The position numbers and the translations under genes are program-made. From assembly GCA_019424865.1 (NCBI GenBank), contig JAHYYS010000047.1:1-20951 (forward strand): DNA of 20,951 nucleotides, written 5' to 3'. The notes below the pieces were generated by a model. That model saw only the letters and a list, made by a program, of their open reading frames with translations. It was not told the origin of the DNA and searched no databases. Positions 6,167-12,888 of the stretch are shown in pieces (the stretch's first letter is position 1; each line of letters begins with the position of its first letter). This stretch comes from a bacterium. Its GTDB lineage: Bacteria; Bacillota; Clostridia; Oscillospirales; Oscillospiraceae.

Positions 6167-7534
6167 ATGGAGCTGCTTCAGAAGCAGGAGCAGAAATTAA
6201 GCCAGCAGCAGATTCAAAGCGCCCAGCTGCTGCAGATGAGCACCCTGGAGCTGGAGGCCTATGTGCGGGAGCTGTCTTTGGAAAACCCCATGGTGGAGCC
6301 GGAGGAGCCCCAGAGCAGCGCCCCCCCGGAGCCGGAGCGGGACGAGCTGCTGGGCCGCCTGCGCTGGCTGGAGGACAACGACCGGCAGAACCTGTTTTAT
6401 CAGCATGTGGTGCCCGAGGATCTGGATCCATTGGCCCGGGCCGCCACGGAGGGAGGGCTGGAGGAGACGCTGCTGCGCTTTTTGTCCCGCCAGCTGCACC
6501 GGATGGAGCTGGATGAGGACACCGCCCAGACGGTGCGCTATCTGGCCTCCTGTCTGGACGACAGCGGCTATTTCCGCATCCCCCTGGAGGAGCTGTCCCG
6601 GGATACGGGGGTGTCGGCGCCCCGGCTGGAGCGGGCGCTGGACATTCTGCAGAGCCTGGAGCCGGCGGGCGTGGGGGCGCGGGATCTGTCCGAGTGTCTG
6701 GCGCTGCAGCTGCGCCGCATCCGGGAGACGGGCCCCGCCCTGGACATTGTGCGGGACCACCTGGAGCTGCTGGCCGCCCGCCGCTATCAGGCCATCGCCG
6801 GGAAGCTGGGAGTGCCGGTGGAAGAGGTGCGCCGGGCCGAGGGCATCATCCAGGAGCTGGACCCCAGGCCGGGGGCCATTTTCCAGCACCCGGAGCAGAC
6901 CGTCTACCTGCTGCCCGACGTATTTGTGGAGGAGGAAGACGGAAACCTGATTGTGCGGGCCCGGCGGGAGGAGCGGCCGCCCTTCCGCATCAGCGGGGAG
7001 TACCGCAGGCTGCTGGAGCAGTCGGAGGATCGGGAGGTCAGGGAGTACCTCACGGGCAAGCTGCGCCAGGCCGAGCAGGTGCTGTGGGCCGTGGGCCAGC
7101 GGGAGAGCACCGTGCTGCGCTGTGCCCGGGTGGTGGCGGACTATCAGCGGGAGTTTTTCCGCAGCGGCCCCGCGGCGCTTCGTCCGCTGCGGATGGCCGA
7201 CGTGGCCGAGGAGCTGGGACTGCATGAGTCCACGGTCAGCCGCGCCGTGAAGGGCAAGTACCTGCAGTGTGTGCGGGGGATTTATCCCCTGTCCTACTTC
7301 TTTTCCCGCTCCGTCGCCCCGGGCGTGCGGAGTGGCGCCGTGGGGGGCGAGGCGGCCCGGGCCTTGCTGCGCCGCCTGATCCAGGAGGAGGACAAGACCA
7401 GCCCCCTCTCGGACCAGCAGCTGTGCCGGCAGATGGCGGAGGAGGGCTGTCCCCTGTCCCGGCGCACCGTGGCCAAATACCGGGAGGAGCTGGGCATCCC
7501 CGCGGCCTATGTCCGGCGGGAACAGGAGGGCTGA
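6167..7534 (+). CDS. rpoN: RNA polymerase sigma-54 factor
   Basis: This alternative sigma factor binds core polymerase and needs an enhancer-binding AAA+ activator to open -24/-12 promoters. Region I is the Gln- and Leu-rich N-terminus (residues 1-50, QQQIQSAQLLQMS...LELEAYV). Core-binding segments span about 70-260, with the SLEPAGVGARDL signature typical of RpoN. The HTH is near 343-365 (MADVAEELGLHESTVSRAVKGKY). The RpoN box RRTVAKYREE at 432-441 reads the -24 element. Its length of 455 residues is normal. AGGAGG lies 8-9 bases before the ATG at 6167. No activator gene or clear -24/-12 site is seen in this window, so its regulon lies elsewhere. It is divergent from the Crp-type regulator. 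Confidence 0.97.
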   Translation: MELLQKQEQKLSQQQIQSAQLLQMSTLELEAYVRELSLENPMVEPEEPQSSAPPEPERDELLGRLRWLEDNDRQNLFYQHVVPEDLDPLARAATEGGLEETLLRFLSRQLHRMELDEDTAQTVRYLASCLDDSGYFRIPLEELSRDTGVSAPRLERALDILQSLEPAGVGARDLSECLALQLRRIRETGPALDIVRDHLELLAARRYQAIAGKLGVPVEEVRRAEGIIQELDPRPGAIFQHPEQTVYLLPDVFVEEEDGNLIVRARREERPPFRISGEYRRLLEQSEDREVREYLTGKLRQAEQVLWAVGQRESTVLRCARVVADYQREFFRSGPAALRPLRMADVAEELGLHESTVSRAVKGKYLQCVRGIYPLSYFFSRSVAPGVRSGAVGGEAARALLRRLIQEEDKTSPLSDQQLCRQMAEEGCPLSRRTVAKYREELGIPAAYVRREQEG

Positions 7535-7558
7535 GCGCCCCGGCGGCGGGTAAATTTC

Positions 7559-7587
7559 TTGACACCCCCGGGGCGGGGCGTTACAAT
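7559..7587 (+). promoter_or_regulatory. Near-consensus promoter of the xpaC-telA cluster
   Basis: TTGACA (7559-7564), exactly 17 bp, TACAAT (7582-7587). This is the strongest housekeeping promoter match in the window. The spacer is almost pure G+C and holds CCCCGGGG. The leader to the ATG is about 92 nt. Confidence 0.75.
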
Positions 7588-7649
7588 AGCATTACAAAAA
7601 AGCGGACCTCCCGCGCAAGGGCCGGGGCGCCGCGAAAATGGGTCTGGGT

Positions 7650-7667
7650 CCGGCGGCAGTCCGCCGG
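7650..7667 (+). promoter_or_regulatory. Leader hairpin before xpaC-like gene
   Basis: CCGGCGG-CAGT-CCGCCGG forms a 7-bp all-G+C stem ending 6 nt before the GGGAGG ribosome binding site. It could stabilise the leader or modulate initiation. No alternative pairing partner was identified. Confidence 0.4.
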
Positions 7668-7685
7668 GCCGTCGGGAGGTTCAAT

Positions 7686-8378
7686 ATGGCCAAGCATGTA
7701 AAGCGTTCGGTGCTCCCCATCTATCTGGTGGGTGTGGTATGGCTGGTTTATGCCCTGCTGTTCCCCCTGCGGACGGCGGGACAGTATCTGATATGCGCGG
7801 CCCTGTCCGCGGTGGCCTTTGTCATTGGAAAGGCCCTGTTCCCGGATAAGGCCTATCAGATGCCGGGGGAGGAGCCGAAGGAACAGGCCAAGGAGCAGCC
7901 CAAGGCGGAGAAGAAGCCGGAATCCACCGGTAATCCGGAGATTGACGCCCTGCTGAAGGAGCGGGAGCGTGCGGTGTCCGAGATGCGCCGGCTCAACGAC
8001 AGTATTCAGGATGAGACCATCTCCGCCCAGATCGACCACTTGGAGGAAATTACGGGGAAGATCATCGACCATGTGGCGGCCCAGCCCAAAAAGCTGCCTC
8101 AGATCCGCCGCTTCCTCAATTACTATCTGCCCACCACCCTGAAAATATTAAACGCCTATGACCGGATGGATGCCGCCGGGATCTCCGGCAGCAACATTGA
8201 TACCACCAAGCAGAAGGTGGAATCTATGCTCACCACCATTGTTCAGGCCTTTGACCGGCAGCTGGACGCCCTGTTTGGAGAGGAGGCGCTGGACATCTCC
8301 ACCGACATCACCGTCATGGAGAACCTGCTGGCCCAGGAGGGGCTGGGGGGACTCAACCTGAACAGCGAAGGAAAATAA
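7686..8378 (+). CDS. XpaC-like membrane protein (5-bromo-4-chloroindolyl phosphate hydrolysis family)
   Basis: This protein has 230 residues. Two N-terminal transmembrane helices (about 9-27 and 33-51) are followed by a Lys/Glu/Pro-rich linker (55-83) and a cytoplasmic helical domain. The block RRFLNYYLPTTLKILNAYD at 141-159 is the hallmark of the XpaC family (Halogen_Hydrol). The family name comes from an X-phos phenotype; a hydrolase active site is not evident, and a scaffolding role with TelA is more likely. Start 7686 is set by GGGAGG six bases upstream; an in-frame ATG at 7638 lies before this site and adds only Arg/Gly-rich sequence. It is the first gene of a five-gene cluster that also carries TelA, its common partner. 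Confidence 0.87.
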   Translation: MAKHVKRSVLPIYLVGVVWLVYALLFPLRTAGQYLICAALSAVAFVIGKALFPDKAYQMPGEEPKEQAKEQPKAEKKPESTGNPEIDALLKERERAVSEMRRLNDSIQDETISAQIDHLEEITGKIIDHVAAQPKKLPQIRRFLNYYLPTTLKILNAYDRMDAAGISGSNIDTTKQKVESMLTTIVQAFDRQLDALFGEEALDISTDITVMENLLAQEGLGGLNLNSEGK

Positions 8379-8430
8379 GAAGCCCCGTCCCGTGAACTGC
8401 CCTCTGAGAAAGGAAAAGGAGGACCTGGGA

Positions 8431-8856
8431 ATGAAGGAGCGGAAACGGCCCCCCTGGCTGCGGTGGCTGATGCTGATCGTGGCCCTGGGCCTGTGCTGGG
8501 CCATCTGGGACGATATGGAGCTGTACGCCCGCCTGGAGGAACAGGCCATCTTCAGCCCGGCGGAGTGGGCCCGGGCCGAAGCGGATGCCCGGTTTGGCTG
8601 GGCCGTCCGGGGCCTGCTGGTTGTGGTGTTCCTGTACCAGTTTGCGGCGTGGAACTGGGAGAAGGACAGCCGCCGCGCCGTCCTGGGCGAAGGAGTCCTC
8701 CTCTCACTGCTGGCCGTCCTGTGGGCCGGCCTGTATTGGCTTCTGCCGCTGGAAGGATTGAATTGGGCCTTTTGGTTGGTTCTCCTGATTCTTCTGGCGG
8801 GCGGGGCAGTTCTGTCCTGGCGGAAATTCAGTAAAATAAGGCCGAAACACACATAA
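8431..8856 (+). CDS. Small four-helix membrane protein, unknown function (paralogue A)
   Basis: I do not recognise the family. It has 141 residues and four predicted transmembrane segments at about 9-26, 59-76, 88-106 and 112-131. A charged loop lies between the first two (DDMELYARLEEQ...AEADARF). AGGAGG lies 8 bases before the ATG at 8431; an upstream GTG at 8392 has no such site. It lies between the xpaC-like and telA-like genes on the same strand, 52 bp after the former. It shares a pattern with the next gene: ARF....R, then F..W, L.EG..LL, P...L.W and GAV near the end, at nearly constant spacing. The two are probably a tandem duplication that has diverged. A role as membrane partners of XpaC/TelA is a guess from position. 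Confidence 0.8.
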   Translation: MKERKRPPWLRWLMLIVALGLCWAIWDDMELYARLEEQAIFSPAEWARAEADARFGWAVRGLLVVVFLYQFAAWNWEKDSRRAVLGEGVLLSLLAVLWAGLYWLLPLEGLNWAFWLVLLILLAGGAVLSWRKFSKIRPKHT

Positions 8857-8930
8857 GATTTCTTTTCCGCAGAGATGTTTGAGCAAGCTGGCAACATGGC
8901 GTTCGCATCAGGCAAGAAGGAGTGCGCGGA

Positions 8931-9353
8931 ATGAAAGACAAACTGCCATCCGGGTGGAAGAAAGCGGGCCGGAGCACCCGGCTGCTGGCCCTGTTTACAG
9001 CCCTGCTTTTTCTGTCCCGGGCTTGGATTGATATGCGTTTCAGGGTATGGGAGGGCCCGGGCCTGGAACAGGAGGCGCGGTTTATCTGCTATTTTCGGGC
9101 TGTTGTGATACTCCTGTCCCTTTTGGAATTTTTCTTTCCCTGGCGGCCCGACCTGGAAATGCCCAAGGGCTGTCTTCTGGAGGGAAGCTTCCTGCTGCTG
9201 ATCAGCGTGTGCTGTGGGGTGGGAGGGATATTTGTCCCCTGGGACGAGTTAGTGTGGGTGGCTGTATGGATGCTCTTGACAGTGGTGACGCTGTCTGGCG
9301 CGGTATATTACTTCTGGAAAAACACCAGGCTTAAAAACCCGCAGCAAAAATAA
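8931..9353 (+). CDS. Small four-helix membrane protein, unknown function (paralogue B)
   Basis: This protein has 140 residues, the same length and topology as its upstream neighbour, with helices at about 17-33, 53-70, 83-102 and 107-127. It has an amphipathic basic N-terminus (MKDKLPSGWKKAGRSTR). The shared pattern runs from EARF at 48-51 through LLEG (82-85) and P103...L107.W109 to GAV at 123-125. It is richer in Cys and Phe in its helices (CC at 94-95) than paralogue A. Start 8931 is favoured by AAGGAG 8 bases upstream; an in-frame GTG at 8922 overlaps that site. The 74-bp gap from paralogue A holds no visible promoter. Function unknown. Confidence 0.78.
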   Translation: MKDKLPSGWKKAGRSTRLLALFTALLFLSRAWIDMRFRVWEGPGLEQEARFICYFRAVVILLSLLEFFFPWRPDLEMPKGCLLEGSFLLLISVCCGVGGIFVPWDELVWVAVWMLLTVVTLSGAVYYFWKNTRLKNPQQK

Positions 9354-9395
9354 ATATTTGGAACATGACAATGCATTTTTAGGAGGACCACCGTA

Positions 9396-10604
9396 ATGGA
9401 TGAGAAAATGGAGCTGACCCCTGAATTGACCCTGACCCCGGATACCGCCGCGGCCGCCCAGGCCCCTGCGGCCCCCGCAGCCCCCAGCCTGACCCTGGAC
9501 AGCGCGGCCCAGACCGCCCAGGAGGCCCAGCAGGCGGAGGAGAAGAAGCGGGACGCCAACGCCGTCAAGCTGGACGAGTCCATGCTGTCTGAGGCGGAGC
9601 GGAAAATGGTGGACGAGTTTTCCCGGAAAATTGATATCACCGACTCAAACCTGGTGCTCCAGTACGGCGCGGCGGCCCAGAAGAACATCGCCGCCTTTTC
9701 TGAGAGCGCGCTGAACAACGTACGCACCAAGGACCTGGGCGAGGTGGGCGAGGCCCTGTCCTCCCTGGTGGTGGAGCTGAAGGACTTCGGCCAGGACGAG
9801 GAGGAAAAGGGCGGCATCTTCGGCTTCTTCCGCAAAAAGAAGAATGAGCTGGAGGCGATGAAGGCCAGCTATGCCAAGGCAGAGGCCAACGTGGACAAGA
9901 TTGTCAAGGTGCTGGAGAACCATCAGGTGACCCTGATGAAGGACATCGCCATGTTCGACCAGATGTATGATCTGAACACCAAATATTATAAAGAGCTGAC
10001 CATGTATATCATCGCCGGGAAGAAGCGGCTGGAGTATGTGCGCACCCACGACCTGGAGGAGCTCAGAAAGAAGGCCGCGGAGACCGGCGCCCAGGAGGAC
10101 GCCCAGGCCTATAACGACTACGCCAACCTGTGCGCCCGGTTTGAGAAGAAGCTCCACGATCTGGAGCTGACGCGGATGATTTCCATTCAGATGGGCCCCC
10201 AGACCCGTCTGCTGCAGAACAATGACACCCAAATGCTGGAGAAGATCCAGTCCTCCCTGGTGAATACCATCCCCCTGTGGAAGAGCCAGATGGTGCTGGC
10301 CCTGGGGCTGGAGCACGGCCGGCAGGCCACGGCGGCCCAGACTGCGGTCACCAACATGACCAATGACCTGCTGAAGAAGAACGCGGAGATGCTGAAGATG
10401 GGCACCGTGGAGACCGCCCGGGAGGCCGAGCGCTCCGTGGTGGATATCCAGACCCTTCAGCACACCAACGAGCAGCTGATCTCCACCCTGGACGAGGTGA
10501 TGAAGATCCAGACCGAGGGCGCGCAGAAGCGCAAGGAGGCCGAGCAGGAGCTGGGCCGCATCGAGGGCGAGCTGAAGCAGAAGCTGCTGGAACTGAGGGG
10601 CTGA
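9396..10604 (+). CDS. TelA-like toxic anion resistance protein
   Basis: This is a cytosolic, helix-rich protein of 402 residues. An Ala/Pro/Thr-rich disordered N-terminus (1-55) is followed by the TelA domain (about 60-395). That domain includes the basic GGIFGFFRKKKNEL turn near 139-152 and GPQTRLLQNNDTQMLEKIQSS near the middle, both typical of the family. The last 60 residues are a Lys/Glu coiled coil. The family was named for tellurite resistance (TelA/KlaA) and is also linked to nisin and other cell-envelope stress phenotypes. The biochemical activity is not settled. AGGAGG lies 9 bases before the ATG at 9396. With the upstream xpaC-like gene it forms the common xpaC-telA pair, here split by two membrane proteins. 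Confidence 0.92.
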   Translation: MDEKMELTPELTLTPDTAAAAQAPAAPAAPSLTLDSAAQTAQEAQQAEEKKRDANAVKLDESMLSEAERKMVDEFSRKIDITDSNLVLQYGAAAQKNIAAFSESALNNVRTKDLGEVGEALSSLVVELKDFGQDEEEKGGIFGFFRKKKNELEAMKASYAKAEANVDKIVKVLENHQVTLMKDIAMFDQMYDLNTKYYKELTMYIIAGKKRLEYVRTHDLEELRKKAAETGAQEDAQAYNDYANLCARFEKKLHDLELTRMISIQMGPQTRLLQNNDTQMLEKIQSSLVNTIPLWKSQMVLALGLEHGRQATAAQTAVTNMTNDLLKKNAEMLKMGTVETAREAERSVVDIQTLQHTNEQLISTLDEVMKIQTEGAQKRKEAEQELGRIEGELKQKLLELRG

Positions 10605-10660
10605 GCAGAAGACCCGGACGAAGCCAGGGGCAGCGGGTTTTGACGGAAAAGGCTTTGCCG

Positions 10661-10682
10661 GGGCCGGCGTCCCCGCCGGCCC
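10661..10682 (+). promoter_or_regulatory. Hairpin between telA-like and TPM genes
   Basis: GGGCCGGCG-TCCC-CGCCGGCCC forms a 9-bp perfect stem 57 nt after the telA stop. No T run follows, so it is more likely a processing or stability element than a terminator. The rest of the 166-bp gap shows no convincing promoter. Confidence 0.45.
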
Positions 10683-10770
10683 GCCGCTGATGCAAAGACA
10701 GTTGGACGCAGGGCGATGGGGAAGCTTCGGGCCCGCCGCCGCAGGAGCCGTTCAGCCGGAAGGAGACACT

Positions 10771-11799
10771 ATGAAATTTTTTCAAAAAACCTGGGTGGCG
10801 GTGGTCATCACGCTGGCCATGATTGCCGGCGCGATTGCCATCGGCCTGAGCCGGCCGGCGGCGCCCGCCCCCTCCGGCCTGGACAGCAGCCTGTCCACCG
10901 GCGCCTATGAGCAGTGGGTGGGGGACTTCGCCGGCGTGCTGTCCGACGCGCAGGTGGAGCAGATCTGCCTGTATAACGCCAACTGGGACCAGCGCTACGG
11001 CAGCATTATCGTGGTGGAGACGCTGGCCCAGACGCCGGACTCCACCCTGGAGGACTACACATACAGCCGGGCGGAGGAGTTCCAGCTGGGCGCCTATGAC
11101 GGCTATCTGACCATCAATACGGAGAACAACGACGCCTATTTTGCTGTGGGAATGGACTATCCCCTGTCCGACAGCCAGGTGGGGGTCTATCTCAGCCAGT
11201 ACCTCTATGACGACGTACAGGCCGGGCAGTATGGGGACGGGGTGCTGTCCCTGTTCTCCGCGCTGAATGACTACTATCTGGACAACTATGGGGACGGGTC
11301 CGCCTATCAGGGCTATTACTACGCCAGCGGCTGGTCCATGGTGGTGGGTGTGCTGCTGCTCCTGGTGGTGCTGGTGGTGATTGCCACGGCGGTGGACAGC
11401 GTCCGCTATGACGCGTATCGCCGGCAGTATTACGGAGTAGTGAATCCCACGGTGGTCTTCCGGCCCATTCTGTTCTGGCATGGGCCGGGTTACGGGTGGT
11501 ACCGCCGGCGCTGGCGCCGGCCTCCTCCCCCGCCTCCCGGACCGGGTCCGCGGGGACCCGGCGGCTTCGGCGGCTTCGGCGGTTCCGGTCCGCGCCGGCC
11601 GGGCGGCTTTTCCGGCGGCTCCCGGGGCGGCTCCGGCGGATTCCGCGGGGGCGGCTTTGGCGGCGGCTTTGGCGGATCCCGGGGGGGAGCCGGCGGGTTC
11701 CGCGGCGGTGGGTTCGGCGGATCCAGAGGGGGCGGCTTCGGCGGCGGCCGGGGCGGCGGCTTTGGCGGTTCCCGGGGCGGCGGCTTCGGCCGGCGCTGA
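10771..11799 (+). CDS. TPM-domain membrane protein with Gly/Arg/Phe-rich tail
   Basis: This protein has 342 residues. A signal-anchor helix (9-27) leads into an extracytoplasmic TPM domain (about 45-175; FAGVLSDAQVEQI start, YGSIIVVET strand, GYLTINTENNDAYFAVGMDY core). A second membrane helix spans 186-208, then comes a basic, Pro-rich cytoplasmic stretch (RRRWRRPPPPPP, 245-256). The last 80 residues are repeats of GGFGG, SRGG and FRGGG. TPM domains (YgcG/Psb32 type) are found in membrane-associated stress and repair proteins; low-complexity Gly-rich tails are common in bacterial members. The RGG-like version could bind nucleic acid or self-associate. The start 10771 has AAGGAG 5 bases upstream; an in-frame ATG at 10690 does not. 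It is the last gene of the cluster, followed by a hairpin. Confidence 0.88.
   Translation: MKFFQKTWVAVVITLAMIAGAIAIGLSRPAAPAPSGLDSSLSTGAYEQWVGDFAGVLSDAQVEQICLYNANWDQRYGSIIVVETLAQTPDSTLEDYTYSRAEEFQLGAYDGYLTINTENNDAYFAVGMDYPLSDSQVGVYLSQYLYDDVQAGQYGDGVLSLFSALNDYYLDNYGDGSAYQGYYYASGWSMVVGVLLLLVVLVVIATAVDSVRYDAYRRQYYGVVNPTVVFRPILFWHGPGYGWYRRRWRRPPPPPPGPGPRGPGGFGGFGGSGPRRPGGFSGGSRGGSGGFRGGGFGGGFGGSRGGAGGFRGGGFGGSRGGGFGGGRGGGFGGSRGGGFGRR
11551..11797 (+). repeat. Gly/Arg/Phe-coding low-complexity repeats in the TPM gene
   Basis: Imperfect DNA repeats of GGCGGCTTTGGCGG and GGCGGATCC/CGGGG units encode FGG, SRGG and FRGGG motifs. Such tracts expand and contract by slippage, so tail length may vary between strains. 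Confidence 0.8.
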
Positions 11800-11837
11800 A
11801 GGAGCTGTATCAGTCCGCGCAGCCAGATATATTGTTC

Positions 11838-11874
11838 AACTCCCGCTCCGGCCTGTGGGCCGAAGCGGGAGTTT
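11838..11874 (+). terminator. Terminator of the xpaC-telA-TPM cluster
   Basis: The stem AACTCCCGCT plus CGGCC pairs with GGCCG plus AGCGGGAGTT around a TGTG loop (one internal C/A mismatch). It ends with TTT, 39 bp after the TPM stop. The stem is strong but the T run is short. Confidence 0.65.
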
Positions 11875-11972
11875 CCATATTGGAAGGAGGAGAGCCCTGC
11901 GGCCCGGATTTCCGGGATAATGGCTTTTCCTCCGGGCACGATGGGACAGAATTGAACCAGGAACCGGACTGA

Positions 11973-12006
11973 GCGGCGTGCCGCGTTTCAGAAAGCGGCA
12001 CGCCGC
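11973..12006. repeat. Long near-perfect palindrome upstream of the SSB-like gene
   Basis: GCGGCGTGCCGC and GCGGCACGCCGC are exact 12-bp complements. The loop GTTTCAGAAA can itself pair TTT with AAA. There is no T run on either side, so it is not a standard terminator. It could extrude as a cruciform or be a protein site. Confidence 0.7.
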
Positions 12007-12145
12007 AGCTTGTCGGTTCATGGAAATTGGGAAGCCCCATTTCGACGGCCCCGCCGCCTCCCGCTGTTGGGATGGGGGCGCAGTCATATCCCGGACGGCC
12101 CTGTCATATGGATAGGGAGAAAACAATTCGGGAGTGTGATCGTAC

Positions 12146-12814
12146 ATGAGACAGGGCTGCGCCGACGTCAATCAGATTCAGCTGCACGGCTGCCTGGGGG
12201 AGCTCCCCGCCCTTTCCCACACCAACCACGGAGTGGAATTTTTTCGCTTTCCCCTTCAGGTCAGCCGCCTGTCCGGCGCGCTGGACCAGGTGAATATTAT
12301 GGCGTCCAGGGCGGTTTTGGAGGCCTGCGGCCCGCTGGAGCCGGGACAGGAGGCGACGGTTGTGGGAGAGCTGCGCACCTTCAACAACCGCAGCGGCGTG
12401 GGCAGCCGCCTGGTGGTCAGCGTGCTGGCCCGGGAGCTGCGGGCGCAGGAGGGGCAGGACGAAAATCATCTGGAGCTGTCCGGAACCCTGTGCAAGCCCC
12501 CCAGCCTGCGCACCACCCCGCTGGGACGGACCATCTGCGATATGATTCTGGCGGTCAACCGGAAATACGGCCGGGCGGATTATCTGCCCTGCATCGCCTG
12601 GGGGAGCCTGGCCCGCCGGTGCGGGGCCATGTCGGTGGGGGATCAGCTGCGCCTGTCCGGCCGGCTGCAAAGCCGCATCTATACCAAAGCGGCGGAAAAC
12701 GGGCCGGAGGAGCGCACGGCCTTTGAGGTGTCCATCATGTCCATGGAGGAGCGGGGCGGGTTCCCTGCGCCGGCGCGGCCGGCTGATCCGGGGCGGGATG
12801 GGGCCCTGATATAG
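12146..12814 (+). CDS. Single-strand DNA-binding protein-like, tandem OB folds
   Basis: This protein has 222 residues in two SSB-type OB folds. The N-terminal fold (about 9-99) carries NQIQLHGCLGELPALSHTNHG, then NIMASR, then GELRTFNNR. The C-terminal fold (about 107-201) is closer to classical SSB, with LSGTLCKPPSLRTTPLGR, AVNRKYGRADYLPCIAWG and GDQLRLSGRLQSRIY. Classical bacterial SSB has one OB fold and forms tetramers; a tandem protein could do so as a dimer, as in Deinococcus-type SSB. There is no acidic DDDIPF-like tip for recruiting partners (it ends RDGALI), so it is probably an accessory rather than the main replication SSB. The ribosome binding site is weak (GGGAG 11 bases before the ATG). 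Its gene stands alone. Confidence 0.85.
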   Translation: MRQGCADVNQIQLHGCLGELPALSHTNHGVEFFRFPLQVSRLSGALDQVNIMASRAVLEACGPLEPGQEATVVGELRTFNNRSGVGSRLVVSVLARELRAQEGQDENHLELSGTLCKPPSLRTTPLGRTICDMILAVNRKYGRADYLPCIAWGSLARRCGAMSVGDQLRLSGRLQSRIYTKAAENGPEERTAFEVSIMSMEERGGFPAPARPADPGRDGALI

Positions 12815-12823
12815 CGCGCAGCA

Positions 12824-12865
12824 AAAAGCGGCATGTCACGAAAACGGATGTGACATGCCGCTTTT
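12824..12865. terminator. Bidirectional terminator between SSB-like and hemolysin III genes
   Basis: A 16-bp perfect stem, AAAAGCGGCATGTCAC / GTGACATGCCGCTTTT, has a 10-nt loop. A runs on one side and T runs on the other serve both convergent genes. Confidence 0.9.
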
Positions 12866-12888
12866 CCCGTCTGAGTGGGAAACGTGAT

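Larger units (their letters stand above)
11800..12145. other. 346-bp intergenic region upstream of the SSB-like gene
   Basis: No gene is supported here. It holds a probable terminator (11838-11874), a short CCCGGA/TCCGGG hairpin (11903-11916), a long near-perfect palindrome (11973-12006) and a 20-bp-spaced direct repeat GTCATAT (12083-12089 and 12103-12109). No convincing promoter for the downstream gene was found. Confidence 0.6.

Noticed and set aside
6167..7534. Search for sigma-54 (-24/-12) promoters near rpoN and elsewhere
   Set aside because: No TGGCAC-N5-TTGC-like site was found in any intergenic region of the window.
10690..10770. Earlier ATG for the TPM gene
   Set aside because: There is no ribosome binding site there, and the signal-anchor MKFFQKTW with AAGGAG upstream marks the real start.
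11551..11797. Possible CRISPR or tandem-repeat array
   Set aside because: The repeats are in frame inside a coding region, with no unique spacers; they encode the Gly-rich protein tail.
11919..11954. Tiny ORF of 11 codons after the xpaC-telA-TPM cluster
   Set aside because: The upstream GGAGG is too far from the ATG, and nothing suggests a real peptide.
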